From positions 82,164 to 146,163 of the forward strand of contig JABFRV010000041.1 in NCBI GenBank assembly GCA_013140975.1: DNA of 64,000 nucleotides. The letters run 5' to 3'. This stretch comes from Saprospiraceae bacterium (GTDB taxonomy: Bacteria; Bacteroidota; Bacteroidia; Chitinophagales; Saprospiraceae). The notes under the pieces are model-generated. The model was not told the origin of the DNA and did not search any database. It was given only the letters and a program-made list of their open reading frames with translations. Each line of letters opens with the position of its first letter. Position 1 is the stretch's first letter. Below are positions 28,238 to 38,599 of the stretch, piece after piece. Position numbers and translations under genes: made by a program.

Positions 28238-29635
28238 TTAGTTCATGATCATTTTGATAATAAAATTGCCTTCTTCGTTTTGGATATGTAACATATAAAT
28301 ACCGGAAGGCATTGTTGAAATATCTACATTTACAATCCCTTGTTGTTGATTTGCAGAATATACAGCCTGGCCTTGAATATTAATAACTACGAGATTAGAT
28401 AAGACATCATTACTAAGCTTTACCTGAAATATACCATTGCCAGGATTTGGTGATAAAAGCTTATTTATTGGGTAAACATCAGAATTTTTAAAATTGCTTC
28501 GTGCATTCAAATCATTATCCTCTCCCTTTTGTACATTATCATCAGACTTCATCGACCCCATACATTGCGCATCAACTTCTGACTTGCTCCAACAGCCGGT
28601 GGCATTTCCCACTATCGTTATTAAGTGCGGGGCTCTATCTATCAGATTACATATTGAAACTACGTGACAAGTACTCAGGCTAAGATTATAAGTAATAATT
28701 CCAAACCCTACAAGAAAATTTCTATTAAAAGCTGAAATATTATTCAAGCTTCCATTTTCAGAAATTATTAAATATTCAAGTCTATTTAGGTTATTAAATC
28801 CTGAAACCGTACTAAGGTTTGGATTAAATGTAAGAGAAAGAGAATTGGCTTCATTCAAATTTGGAAATCCGTCCACATGAACCAGGGATGGATTCTCAAT
28901 CATTGTAATATCTTTAACACTCAACAGTGAATTCATACCATTGGTAGATATGAGATTATTATTCCCACGAATATACAAATAACCATTAATAGTCGATAAA
29001 TCACTTAAGCCATTGAAGTTTTGTAGGTTTTGGTTATTAATCACACTCATTCCTGAATAAATAGTAGTAAGATATTCCATACCATTAAAGTTATAAATGT
29101 TATTATTACCAATTACATTAAAATAACCCACTGAAATCAATCTGCTCCCACTAAAATTACTAATTGATGTTCCACTAACAATAAAGGATCCTCCAATTGT
29201 ATGCAAGTCATACAATCCAGCCAAATTGGTTAAATTACCAGTTCCTGCAAGAATAAAATCAAAATCAACATTTTGCAAATTAATAAAACCGTGAAGATTA
29301 AATACCGGTACATTTATTAACTGTAGTGAATAAACGCTTCTTACATTTCTAAAACCCCAAACATTATTTAAAATAGTTCCTTCTATATATAACACTCCCT
29401 GAATGGATTCAATATTGTGAAATGCTTCTACACTATGAATAGCATTACCAACAATAAAGACATCTCCAATGATTTGGGTACATGTAGGATTATCTATAAT
29501 GAATGCATCCACTTCTGATTGTGTGGAAAACACAAAAGGCCCTGTGCATGTTTGGGATACCCCTATTTTAGAGGCCAATAAAGTCAATAAAAAGAAGATT
29601 ACTTTTAACTTACTTGTGAAAATTTGATTAGTCAT
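28238..29635 (-). CDS. Secreted receptor-L-domain/leucine-rich-like repeat protein with T9SS sorting tail
   Basis: Recurring (G/N)(L/M)xxLxxI/V units (NFNGLSDLSTINGYLYIRGNNNLISTNGMNSL); tail LLSPNPGNGIFQVKLSND...GIYMLHIQNEEGNFIIKMIMN. Confidence 0.8.
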   Translation of the reverse strand: MTNQIFTSKLKVIFFLLTLLASKIGVSQTCTGPFVFSTQSEVDAFIIDNPTCTQIIGDVFIVGNAIHSVEAFHNIESIQGVLYIEGTILNNVWGFRNVRSVYSLQLINVPVFNLHGFINLQNVDFDFILAGTGNLTNLAGLYDLHTIGGSFIVSGTSISNFSGSRLISVGYFNVIGNNNIYNFNGMEYLTTIYSGMSVINNQNLQNFNGLSDLSTINGYLYIRGNNNLISTNGMNSLLSVKDITMIENPSLVHVDGFPNLNEANSLSLTFNPNLSTVSGFNNLNRLEYLIISENGSLNNISAFNRNFLVGFGIITYNLSLSTCHVVSICNLIDRAPHLITIVGNATGCWSKSEVDAQCMGSMKSDDNVQKGEDNDLNARSNFKNSDVYPINKLLSPNPGNGIFQVKLSNDVLSNLVVINIQGQAVYSANQQQGIVNVDISTMPSGIYMLHIQNEEGNFIIKMIMN

Positions 29636-30015
29636 ATTTAATAATTTTAAACAAAGGTGAGCCATTCGAAATATGCAAAAAAGCCTATCGAGTATTTGGC
29701 ATAAACAATTAGTATTTGGTATTAAATCAATAATATTAAAACAAGATTAAGCCCGTTAAAAAATAATGATATGACAGCTACAGCTCTAAAAGAATTCCCG
29801 GAAGATAAATATTTAAAAGCTGAATTCACATACTTGATTATGCCCTATAAAGTAATCCGAAAAACAAGCCAATAAACTTAATCCAGTCACTAAACTTAAA
29901 AAAGAAATTTAATGTACATTTGCAGATAAATGATCATTCTACATACGAATAGTACCCATTAATAAGACTTTAAACAGAGTGCTAATTTTGGGAAAACCCT
30001 TTAAGCCAAAAGAAA

Positions 30016-30606
30016 GTGAGTAAAAAGACAGATATTTTCTACAATAATTTTTCAACGCTCTACCCTCTCGTTGACATTTTTTATAAACCACAAAAACGGA
30101 AATTATTTGAATTAATTAATAATCTTCCATTTGGACAATTACTTGAAATTGGCGTTGGAAATGGAACCCATTTTCAATTATACAAAACTCATAAGGTCAT
30201 TGGAATAGACACTTCGTCGAAGATGCTTGAAATTGCCAATAAATATAAGAAGAACAACATCACTCTTGAGCGAATGAATGCAGAATCTCTTTCTTTTCCA
30301 GATCAAACTTTTGATTACATTGTAATGTCTCATGTAATTTCAGTGATTGATAATCCTGAAAAAATGCTTGAAGAAAGCTACAGAGTTCTAAAACCCAATG
30401 GAAGAATTTATATTCTCAATCATTTTACACCAGAGAACTGGTTAAGGTGCTTTGACAATTCTATTCAAACTATTTCAAAACGATTACATTTCAAATCAGT
30501 CTTTCATATAGAAAGTTTGAAGACAATCAAGAAATTTACCTTACTGAAAGAAATTCCATTTGGAAAATTTTCGTATTTTAAACTCTTAATTTATTGTAAG
30601 GCGTGA
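30016..30606 (+). CDS. Class I SAM methyltransferase (phospholipid methyltransferase-like)
   Basis: LLEIGVGNGTHFQLY; FPDQTFDYIVMSHVISVIDNPEKMLEESYRVLKPNGRIYILNHF. GTG start. Confidence 0.88.
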   Translation: MSKKTDIFYNNFSTLYPLVDIFYKPQKRKLFELINNLPFGQLLEIGVGNGTHFQLYKTHKVIGIDTSSKMLEIANKYKKNNITLERMNAESLSFPDQTFDYIVMSHVISVIDNPEKMLEESYRVLKPNGRIYILNHFTPENWLRCFDNSIQTISKRLHFKSVFHIESLKTIKKFTLLKEIPFGKFSYFKLLIYCKA

Positions 30607-31106
30607 AAAAAATATATGTCTATATAATTTTATGCTTATTGATCTGCTTATATATTTATTTGTTCTATCGAACAGAAAAAACAGTTATTAATGAAATTCT
30701 TATTTCTATAATTTCATTGGAAAAGTTTGCTGAGATACGAAACACAATATCAGGCCTTTTTCCTCTACACAAACAAATTATAAACTCTTTACCTGAGGGC
30801 TTATGGGTTTTTTGTATTACATTGACATCAAAGTCTTTATATGTCAATGTTGGACGTCGTGAAATGAATTTGCTTTTTGTTCCTTTAATATTTGCCTTTG
30901 GCCTGGAACTGCTACAACTACTTCATCTTACAAACGGACGATTTGACTTATGGGATATAGCGTATTCGGTCTTATTTTGGGCTGCCGCCAATTACTTAAT
31001 TAAAGATAAACTTAAACGACAAGACATTCTTAATCCATTTACAACCAACAGCATGGTTTGCATATTTAGTTATCTTATTGTCTATTTAGCACATGTATGG
31101 AAATAG
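30603..31106 (+). CDS. VanZ-like membrane protein
   Basis: LPEGLWVFCITLTSKSLY, GLELLQLLHLTNGRFDLWDIAYSVLFWAAANYL; overlaps the upstream stop. Confidence 0.7.
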   Translation: MKKIYVYIILCLLICLYIYLFYRTEKTVINEILISIISLEKFAEIRNTISGLFPLHKQIINSLPEGLWVFCITLTSKSLYVNVGRREMNLLFVPLIFAFGLELLQLLHLTNGRFDLWDIAYSVLFWAAANYLIKDKLKRQDILNPFTTNSMVCIFSYLIVYLAHVWK

Positions 31107-31789
31107 TTGAACGGCATGAGAAATTAAACTTCTTTGACAAAAATGAAGACCTTTCTACCCTACATATCAGCGACATTCATTTGTGGTATTCAACCAGAAT
31201 ATTGAATAAAATTGAACTTAGTATTATTTCAAATAAGCCTGACTTAATTGTTTTAACGGGAGATTACTATGACATACCTGCAGGTGCATATAATTTCAGA
31301 AATTTTTTATGCAAAATTTCACAATTACATACAATACTATTTATCAAAGGGAACCATGATGAAATTTATGGAACCAAGATTTCAAACCTTCTCTTAGGCA
31401 TTCCAAATTGCTACTCTGTTGATTATTCAGTTTATAAATACCAATCTAGAAAAGGAAATCAATATAACATCACTTCCTGGGGAAACAAACATAATTTACC
31501 CACTCAAAAAAGTGAAATAAATATTCTACTCATGCATAACCCTGAAGGGATCAAATCCAGGGAACTAACAAATATTCAAGCTATTTTTGCAGGGCATTTA
31601 CATGGTGGACAATTCATATTTTTCAAAACAAAAAATAATTCAGATTTTCCGGGATCTATAGTATACAAACATTGTTCTGACAGAAAACAAATTGACAACA
31701 CAACACTGATCTTTAGCAAAGGTTTGGGCGACACATTTCCTTTTAGACTGAACTGCCCGAAGGAAATTGTGAGAATTACCATTGAATAG
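31097..31789 (+). CDS. Calcineurin-like metallophosphoesterase
   Basis: LHISDIHLWY, LTGDYYD, KGNHDEIYG, FAGHLHGGQ motifs. Confidence 0.92.
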   Translation: MEIVERHEKLNFFDKNEDLSTLHISDIHLWYSTRILNKIELSIISNKPDLIVLTGDYYDIPAGAYNFRNFLCKISQLHTILFIKGNHDEIYGTKISNLLLGIPNCYSVDYSVYKYQSRKGNQYNITSWGNKHNLPTQKSEINILLMHNPEGIKSRELTNIQAIFAGHLHGGQFIFFKTKNNSDFPGSIVYKHCSDRKQIDNTTLIFSKGLGDTFPFRLNCPKEIVRITIE

Positions 31790-31852
31790 AAAGAGGAAGT
31801 ATTTGAACCTCTTTTATTTCTTACTACTTTAGTATGCTTATGAAACAGGATT

Positions 31853-33034
31853 CTAAAAATTATACTTCAACCTTAAATACCCTCTGTGATTCAAAGCTTC
31901 AAACTGATTCAGACTTGCATAAAAACTCTGCCATACCAGATCAACATTCAGATTTTCCCCAAGGCTATACTTCAATCCGGGCAAAAAAAGTAAAAGATTT
32001 GTTCCGGGAGAATAGAGCACAGAAAGATTTGCTGAAAAAAGTGGGGTGATTTCCTTTCCTGAAGCAATTGTAAAATTCCATTTGGTCGGCATCAAGTTGG
32101 CAGGTGAAAAGTTGAAATTCAATTGTGACGGATTTAATATTTTAGTATCCAAACCAATATTGTTAAAAAGAAATGAACCACTGAAATACCAACCACTCTC
32201 AAAAACATAATCACTTTCGATAGTCATATTTATATGAAATTTTTCCGATGAAGTTTTGGTAAAAAATTGTGTTTCTCCCTTAAAACCTGCATCTCCGATA
32301 CTTCCTGCCCATCCTCCCCCGGCAGTAAATCTATTACCATATATTCCGAATAGCAACTGAATGTCATATCCACCAGAATTGACAAAATATTTTCCGGCGA
32401 GTACTTTTTCATTCACTTTATTTCCCGGTGAATACGCAATTTCCACATTGGAAAAACCACTAATGTCCCCGGAGAATTTGATAGCATCAGTTCCCGGCCT
32501 TTCTTCATAATCAAAATCAAGAAAGTTATACGTGTTGAAGAGATCATTAGGATTCCAGATGGTCGATATTCCCCAATTAATCCTATGTCTTCCGGCTCTA
32601 ATGCTTAGTCTGCTCAATTTATAATCTATATACAAGCGATCAATATTTGTATGCATCACCATAGATGAATTGGAAAACCAAATATTAGAAATATTCACCA
32701 ATTCATTGGAGTTCCTGAGAAGTTGATTATAATCAGGAATGATTCTTACATCATCACCCCAAATCAATCTATTTCTCAACTCAGTCGCGAACGTCAAATT
32801 CATAAAAGGAAACCATTTAAAGTTGATTCGATTGTGAATCAGATTGGTAGCAAGCAAACTTTTAAAATCCTTTGGAAAACTAAGTGATTGCATATCTTTC
32901 ACATATCCATTAAATGAAAATTTAATGCTGGCAGGTTTTACTTCAGTAATTAAGGAATCTTCTACTAACAATTCCTGTGACCATATCAAAACTGAATTTA
33001 GAAGAAATGCGATAATGAAAATAATTGTCTTCAT
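31853..33034 (-). CDS. Outer-membrane beta-barrel protein
   Basis: Signal peptide, alternating beta pattern, terminal aromatic GYLRLKYNF; last gene of Lol-like operon. Confidence 0.75.
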   Translation of the reverse strand: MKTIIFIIAFLLNSVLIWSQELLVEDSLITEVKPASIKFSFNGYVKDMQSLSFPKDFKSLLATNLIHNRINFKWFPFMNLTFATELRNRLIWGDDVRIIPDYNQLLRNSNELVNISNIWFSNSSMVMHTNIDRLYIDYKLSRLSIRAGRHRINWGISTIWNPNDLFNTYNFLDFDYEERPGTDAIKFSGDISGFSNVEIAYSPGNKVNEKVLAGKYFVNSGGYDIQLLFGIYGNRFTAGGGWAGSIGDAGFKGETQFFTKTSSEKFHINMTIESDYVFESGWYFSGSFLFNNIGLDTKILNPSQLNFNFSPANLMPTKWNFTIASGKEITPLFSANLSVLYSPGTNLLLFLPGLKYSLGENLNVDLVWQSFYASLNQFEALNHRGYLRLKYNF

Positions 33035-33045
33035 TCAAACTATGT

Positions 33046-33756
33046 CTAATGAGCGTAAGATGTCATTATTGGTTCAGTGTCTGAAGCTATCTGCCCATCA
33101 ACCAAGGTTATCACTCTCCTTGCTCTGTCAATAACTCTTTGGTCATGGGTTGAGAATAAAAATGTTATATTTTCTTCCTTATTAAGTTTGTTCATGATGT
33201 CAAGTAAATTGGATGCTGATTTAGAATCGAGGTTTGCAGTTGGTTCATCTGCAAGAATAAACTGTGGCTTGCTAGCCAGAGCTCGTGCCACAGCTACTCT
33301 TTGTTGTTGACCTCCGGAAAGTTCGCTTGGCCTTCGTTCTATCTGCTCCTCAAGATCTACCTGTCTGAATAATTGTTTTATTCTTTCGTCTCTTTCATTT
33401 TTACTTATGCCTTGCAACAACATAATAAATTCAGCATTTTCTCTTGCCGTTAGCACAGGTATCAGATTAAACGATTGAAATACAAATCCGATATTGTGCA
33501 ATCTGAAATCTATAAGTTTTCCAGGACTGAGTTTGGTAATATCTGTTCCATTGATTACAATCTGTCCTTCATCAGGTTTATCAAGTCCTCCAATGAGATT
33601 GAGCAACGTAGTCTTTCCTGATCCTGATGGCCCAACCAAAGCCGTAAACTCACCACGCCTAATGTGTAAGTGGAGGTTTTTAATTGCATACACAGGAATC
33701 GTAGTAGGGTTATAAACTCTACTGATGTTATGAGTATCTATAACTATGTCATTCAT
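33046..33756 (-). CDS. ABC transporter ATP-binding protein (LolD/MacB-type)
   Basis: GPSGSGKTTLLNLIGGLDKPDEG; LSGGQQQRVAVARAL; LADEPTANLDSKSA. Confidence 0.95.
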   Translation of the reverse strand: MNDIVIDTHNISRVYNPTTIPVYAIKNLHLHIRRGEFTALVGPSGSGKTTLLNLIGGLDKPDEGQIVINGTDITKLSPGKLIDFRLHNIGFVFQSFNLIPVLTARENAEFIMLLQGISKNERDERIKQLFRQVDLEEQIERRPSELSGGQQQRVAVARALASKPQFILADEPTANLDSKSASNLLDIMNKLNKEENITFLFSTHDQRVIDRARRVITLVDGQIASDTEPIMTSYAH

Positions 33757-33772
33757 TTTATCAATTTATGAA

Positions 33773-34987
33773 TCAGTTTTTAAGAGCATCAATCGGTTTC
33801 ATATTTATTGCTTTCAAGGCTGGTATAATACTCGAGAGCAAGGCTGTAACAACAACAATAATCAAGACCGGAAGTAATTTTTCAGCTGGAAATGAGGGAT
33901 AAATTATGACCTTGAAACCAAAGCTACTCAAGACATCTTCACCCATACCTGAAAGATTTAAACCGTTTTTATTGAAATATACTGACAAAAGCCATCCTAT
34001 TAGTAAACCAAGGGGCGCACCACCAAGCGTAAGAAATACTGTTTCCAACAAAACCAAAAAAAATATTCTTATTCTGCTGGCACCAAGTGCAGCAATCATA
34101 CCGATTTCTCTTGTACGCTCCATTATAGCCATCAACATGGTGTTGAGTATTCCAAAAGCAAGTGCAATCATGATAATAATCAAAATGATGTAAGAATAGG
34201 AATCAACAGTTTTTACCATAAATTCTGTTTCCGGAGAAATTTCCTTCCAGGTTTCAACTTTCAGATTTGGCAAAAGGCTCTTAAGTTTACTTGCAACCAG
34301 ATCAACTGCTTTGTCATCATTGAGTTTTAATCCAATTTCATGGATTTGTCCGGGCAATCCTAACAATTCACTCAGTTCAGATCCTGAAACATAAATCAAT
34401 CTTTCATCCACTGGCGCATTCGTGCTTTGATAGATTGATGAAACTCTGAATGCCGATGACACAAGATTATTTGTTGTATCATTAAACATAAGCACCAGCT
34501 TGGATCCGATTTTAAGTTTCATTTTATCCGCAAGCTTTTTACCAATGATGACCTGATTTCTTTTATAAGAGGTTAAATCGTTTCCTTCTTTAATTTTTTG
34601 CTTCAATGAAGAATAGCTGAATTCTGTAGCGGTATCAATTCCAAACACCTGGACTCCTGCAGTACCAGTCGGAGTTGACATCATACCATTCACTAAAGTT
34701 CTTTTATTTATTTGAATGATTTCCGGAATATTTCGAAGTATCTTAAATATTTCTGTTGTATCTCCAATAATAAATTTTGATTCATTTTCATCAGAAAAAT
34801 TTGGGTGATGAAGTTGAATATGTCCTGTTTCTTCATCAATGACTGTTCGAATCCTGCTAACCAGCATGCCTTCATACAAAGCCAACACAGCTATACCTGC
34901 CAATAAACCTAAAGTTATCGACATCATAATAACCAAGCTTCTGGCTTTATGCCTCCAAATATTCCGCCATGCCATTACTACAAGCAT
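33773..34987 (-). CDS. ABC transporter permease (FtsX/LolC-E-like)
   Basis: N-terminal AWRNIWRHKARSLVIMMSITLGL; C-terminal MERTREIGMIAALGASRIRIF. Confidence 0.92.
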   Translation of the reverse strand: MLVVMAWRNIWRHKARSLVIMMSITLGLLAGIAVLALYEGMLVSRIRTVIDEETGHIQLHHPNFSDENESKFIIGDTTEIFKILRNIPEIIQINKRTLVNGMMSTPTGTAGVQVFGIDTATEFSYSSLKQKIKEGNDLTSYKRNQVIIGKKLADKMKLKIGSKLVLMFNDTTNNLVSSAFRVSSIYQSTNAPVDERLIYVSGSELSELLGLPGQIHEIGLKLNDDKAVDLVASKLKSLLPNLKVETWKEISPETEFMVKTVDSYSYIILIIIMIALAFGILNTMLMAIMERTREIGMIAALGASRIRIFFLVLLETVFLTLGGAPLGLLIGWLLSVYFNKNGLNLSGMGEDVLSSFGFKVIIYPSFPAEKLLPVLIIVVVTALLSSIIPALKAINMKPIDALKN

Positions 34988-34997
34988 ACTATTTAAT

Positions 34998-36215
34998 TTA
35001 TCTTTTCATCGATGTGGTAGGATCGAGTATTATTATTTTATATACCGGATAAAGCGACAATAATAAACCTATAATCAGAACTGTAAACCCTTGATTATAA
35101 AAAATTGCCGCGTTTGTTGATGTTGGAAAGACAGCTTCAAAACCAAATCTTTCATAAATAACTGCTATTTCTCCACCCATTACCAAAGGTTTTTTATTGA
35201 AATAATAAATGATAGGAATACTTGCCAACAAACCTAAAAGACATCCTCCCATAACTGTCAGAACTGATTCTATAATAATGATTAGGGATAGCTTGGTTTT
35301 ATTCATTCCAATAGCGACAAGCATTCCCAATTCATATTTTCGTTCTACCATCATCATAAGAAGAGTACCAAAAATTCCAAAGCTAACCAGCAAATAAAGT
35401 ATCCCCTGAATGTATTTCATACTTCTGGTATCAGACTCAATGTGTTGCTTAACATCAGGAATCATAGTTTCCCAACTCATGACTTCGTATTCACTACTTA
35501 TTTTTTGCTGAATCGCATCAACAGATTCCTTCAATGCTTTAGGATTTTTTAATGACACTACTAGTGAAGTTGATAATCCTTCGGCACTGAATAGTTCGGC
35601 AGCAGCCGGCAAACTAAGATATATGATTTGATTGTTTAATTCAGGTGAACCAAATCTCAATAAGCCTTTCACTTCAAACATTCCTGCTGCAGTGGCTCCA
35701 TGATATCCTTGCCCTATGAGATAAACGGTGTCATTAATTTCTGCCTTTATACGATCGGCTAATCCTTCAGAAAGCAAAACTCCTTTGTCTCCATCAGCCA
35801 GATATGATCCTTTAATGATTTTATCTTTCAGAGATGTAACCAGATTCTCTTTTTCAGGATCTATGCCTACCACCATGCATCCTTTCGTATTTTTATTGGT
35901 AGATATCAGACCAAATGTCTCAAGTCTTGGTGTACCACCTGAAACATTTTCAATACTGAGCAAAGGAGCGTTAACTTTTTCATTGTAAGCCATACTGTTA
36001 TCAAGTACCTGCTCATCCCAATATCCTTTCTTGCGCACCTGAATATATCCGGTATAGAAACTAACAACATTTTTTACAAGATTGTCAAATATACCATCCT
36101 TCAGACTCGTTGTAAAAACAGATAATATTACAGCAAAAAAAACAGCAGCCATGGTAATGGCTGTTCGGTTTTTATTCCTCCAAAGATTTTTCCACGCAAG
36201 ACTGATCAACCACAC
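34998..36215 (-). CDS. ABC transporter permease (FtsX/LolC-E-like), second paralogue
   Basis: LAWKNLWRNKNRTAITMAAVFFAV; MVERKYELGMLVAIGMNKTKL. Confidence 0.92.
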   Translation of the reverse strand: MWLISLAWKNLWRNKNRTAITMAAVFFAVILSVFTTSLKDGIFDNLVKNVVSFYTGYIQVRKKGYWDEQVLDNSMAYNEKVNAPLLSIENVSGGTPRLETFGLISTNKNTKGCMVVGIDPEKENLVTSLKDKIIKGSYLADGDKGVLLSEGLADRIKAEINDTVYLIGQGYHGATAAGMFEVKGLLRFGSPELNNQIIYLSLPAAAELFSAEGLSTSLVVSLKNPKALKESVDAIQQKISSEYEVMSWETMIPDVKQHIESDTRSMKYIQGILYLLVSFGIFGTLLMMMVERKYELGMLVAIGMNKTKLSLIIIIESVLTVMGGCLLGLLASIPIIYYFNKKPLVMGGEIAVIYERFGFEAVFPTSTNAAIFYNQGFTVLIIGLLLSLYPVYKIIILDPTTSMKR

Positions 36216-36970
36216 TATTTTAATAATTTCATTGTATTCAGATTGAAAAAGTCATCGTTGATCGGTTGATCAAAAACAATATTATTGTAGATCATTTCTG
36301 TCTTATGACCTTTTTTATCAACAGGTATCATTTCAAATCTTGAAGGTATTACTCTGCCTCCTATCAATTTGGGATCATAACCATTCATTATATTAATCAA
36401 TACTCCATCTTCATCATATAAACGCATATGTAGCTCAATATAATCCTTTTTATCTATACAGGATATCACTTTACCCCACACAACTGCGGAACCTTGTTTG
36501 GGTGTCATTTCAATTGTGTAACAAGAGCGGCTTCCGATAATTGTATCCCCGATGAGTTTATGTGTATAATCATGGATAACAGAAGATTCTTTGACAAGAT
36601 CGTCATTGGTAAAATCGGTACCCATCCAGCTTTGGTTCATCATAGATGGTGGAAGCTTGATTACTCTTTCGAGTGTAGGATACCAATTCCAAACTTCTTT
36701 TTTCCGTTTGAGAAATGAAACACCTTTATCCTTTGCAGGCGACGTAATAAGTACCATTGAAAAATCAGAACCCTTTGACCACACTTTAATTTGCATGGAT
36801 CTTTTCCATGTCGGACGAATGGTATTAATGGTCATTTCCATTTTGGCCGTAACGCCTCTCATTTTTTCATCTGCTTTTTTCACAATAGAAAGAGCATCCT
36901 GCGAAAATCCCTGAACGTTTACCATTAAAAAAATAACAACTAGACTCCTAACCCAAAACTTTACCATCAT
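36215..36970 (-). CDS. Outer membrane lipoprotein-sorting protein (LolA-like fold)
   Basis: ALSIVKKADEKMRGVTAKMEMTINTIRP...NWYPTLERVIKLPPSMMNQSWMGTDFTNDDLV characteristic of LolA-like proteins. Confidence 0.88.
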   Translation of the reverse strand: MMVKFWVRSLVVIFLMVNVQGFSQDALSIVKKADEKMRGVTAKMEMTINTIRPTWKRSMQIKVWSKGSDFSMVLITSPAKDKGVSFLKRKKEVWNWYPTLERVIKLPPSMMNQSWMGTDFTNDDLVKESSVIHDYTHKLIGDTIIGSRSCYTIEMTPKQGSAVVWGKVISCIDKKDYIELHMRLYDEDGVLINIMNGYDPKLIGGRVIPSRFEMIPVDKKGHKTEMIYNNIVFDQPINDDFFNLNTMKLLK

Positions 36971-37091
36971 TGTAAAATATTAAAGGATGTTGATTATACT
37001 CCTAAAAATCCAACAAATAGGAAGTGAAAGAAGTTTCTGTTTTGATTCAGTATTATTTGTCAGTGCAAGTAAAAATAATTGAATTCTTTAA

Positions 37092-37407
37092 TTAAGTTCA
37101 GAAATTTCTCCATATAACGGATATCCTGGTTATTACTTATCTGACGTAACAACTCCTAGTTATTGGCCACTTAATAATAATTGCAACCCAATTTCTACAT
37201 TGTGTAATGTAAGGCCAAGTGCAGAGTATAATGGACTGTATTTTACTGATCTTAATGGCAATAAAACTACTGAAGCCATAGCTGTAAAAAATACAAATAT
37301 CATTACAAGACTATTTAAATACAAATTTCGATAATGAATATGTGAAAAGAGTATTGAAGCTCCATTACAAAGTTGGTATGTTCAAAGACCATACGTTTAA
37401 AAAATAG
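37092..37407 (+). pseudogene. Decayed coding fragment; second frame resembles glycoside hydrolase family 3
   Basis: No good start. Frame A 37092-37334 reads LSSEISPYNGYPGYYLSDVTTPSYWPLNNN...; frame B 37288-37407 reads ...NEYVKRVLKLHYKVGMFKDHTFKK*, like BglX-type VRHVLNVKYDMGLFNDPY. Confidence 0.5.
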
Positions 37408-37415
37408 AAACAACA

Positions 37416-38294
37416 CTATTCATTCGGCTCTATATGTATTAATACATGCCCGATTTGAGGTATCTCTTGTCGTAAGAGGTCTTTTAGTTTGTGTGCAATA
37501 TCATGTCCTGCTCTAACCGATAGTTCAGCATCAACTATCGCATGAAGGTCAACATGATATTGCATACCCGCTTTTCTGACAAAACATTTTTCTGTATCGA
37601 TGATGCCATCAACTTTAAGTGCAACCTCTCTGATCTCTTGAATTAAATCATCATAAACATGCTCATCCATGATTTCACCCAATGCTGGTCTAAATATTAA
37701 AAAGCTATTATAAAAAATAAATCCTGCAGCAAATAATGCAGCCCAATCATCGGCTGATTCATATCCTTTACCAAGAATAAGTGCAATTGAAATACCAATG
37801 AATGCTGCAACAGAGGTTATTGCATCGCTTCTATGATGCCAGGCGTCAGCTTTGAGTGATGAACTATTGGTTTCTTTACTATTTCTTATAACTATTCTGT
37901 ATGAAATTTCTTTCCAAATAATAATTATTCCTAGTACTATAAGTGTCCAGGTTTTTGGTAAGTCATGCGGAGTTCTAATGTTGAGAATGCTCTCATAAGC
38001 TATTACTGTAGCTGATGCCATTAGAAAACCAACTACTAAAAACGTAATTAAAGGCTCAGCTTTCCCATGTCCATAAGGATGGTTTTCATCTGCTGGTCTA
38101 TTAGAGTATTTTATACCAAATAAAACTAAAAAAGAAGCAAATACATCTGAAGTCGACTCTATAGCATCAGCAATTAAAGCAAATGAATTTCCAAAGTATC
38201 CGGCTAATCCTTTAACTATAGCCAGACAAGAATTTCCAATGATACTGAAATATACGGATTTTACAGCTTTTTGCTCATTCGTTTTAGGCATCAT
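37416..38294 (-). CDS. Cation diffusion facilitator family transporter
   Basis: ALIADAIESTSDVFASFLVL, HPYGHGKAEPL, SLKADAWHHRSDAITS motifs. Confidence 0.95.
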   Translation of the reverse strand: MMPKTNEQKAVKSVYFSIIGNSCLAIVKGLAGYFGNSFALIADAIESTSDVFASFLVLFGIKYSNRPADENHPYGHGKAEPLITFLVVGFLMASATVIAYESILNIRTPHDLPKTWTLIVLGIIIIWKEISYRIVIRNSKETNSSSLKADAWHHRSDAITSVAAFIGISIALILGKGYESADDWAALFAAGFIFYNSFLIFRPALGEIMDEHVYDDLIQEIREVALKVDGIIDTEKCFVRKAGMQYHVDLHAIVDAELSVRAGHDIAHKLKDLLRQEIPQIGHVLIHIEPNE

Positions 38295-38500
38295 TGTGAC
38301 TAACTGGTATTTAAGAATAACTTACAAGAATCAGTATTTATAAGCCAAATGTAATGGAATATTTAATAATGAGTTCTTGTTGTTCTAATATAAGGCATTT
38401 TGGGCTTGGCATCAAAGCGATGGGGGTCCAAATTCTTTTGGCTTTATAAAATGAAGTGCTTCTATAAATCATTTTCCGCCAGGTAATGATAAGAAATGCA

Positions 38501-38531
38501 AGGCTCATTTCATACAAAATGCAATGAGCCT
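38501..38531. repeat. Inverted repeat upstream of Crp/Fnr gene
   Basis: AGGCTCATT (38501-38509) / AATGAGCCT (38523-38531). Confidence 0.4.
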
Positions 38532-38599
38532 GCCATGCTACCGCGACATTTAACCAACAAAAAAACATTACCTTTGACAAGAAATTATAGAATAACAAA

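Noticed and set aside
28238-29635. Repetitive sequence considered as CRISPR or tandem DNA repeat
   Set aside because: Periodicity is at protein level (LRR/L-domain-like units) with divergent nucleotides.
29771-29875. 34-aa ORF MTATALKEFPEDKYLKAEFTYLIMPYKVIRKTSQ
   Set aside because: Too short and without recognisable family; may be a gene remnant but not supportable.
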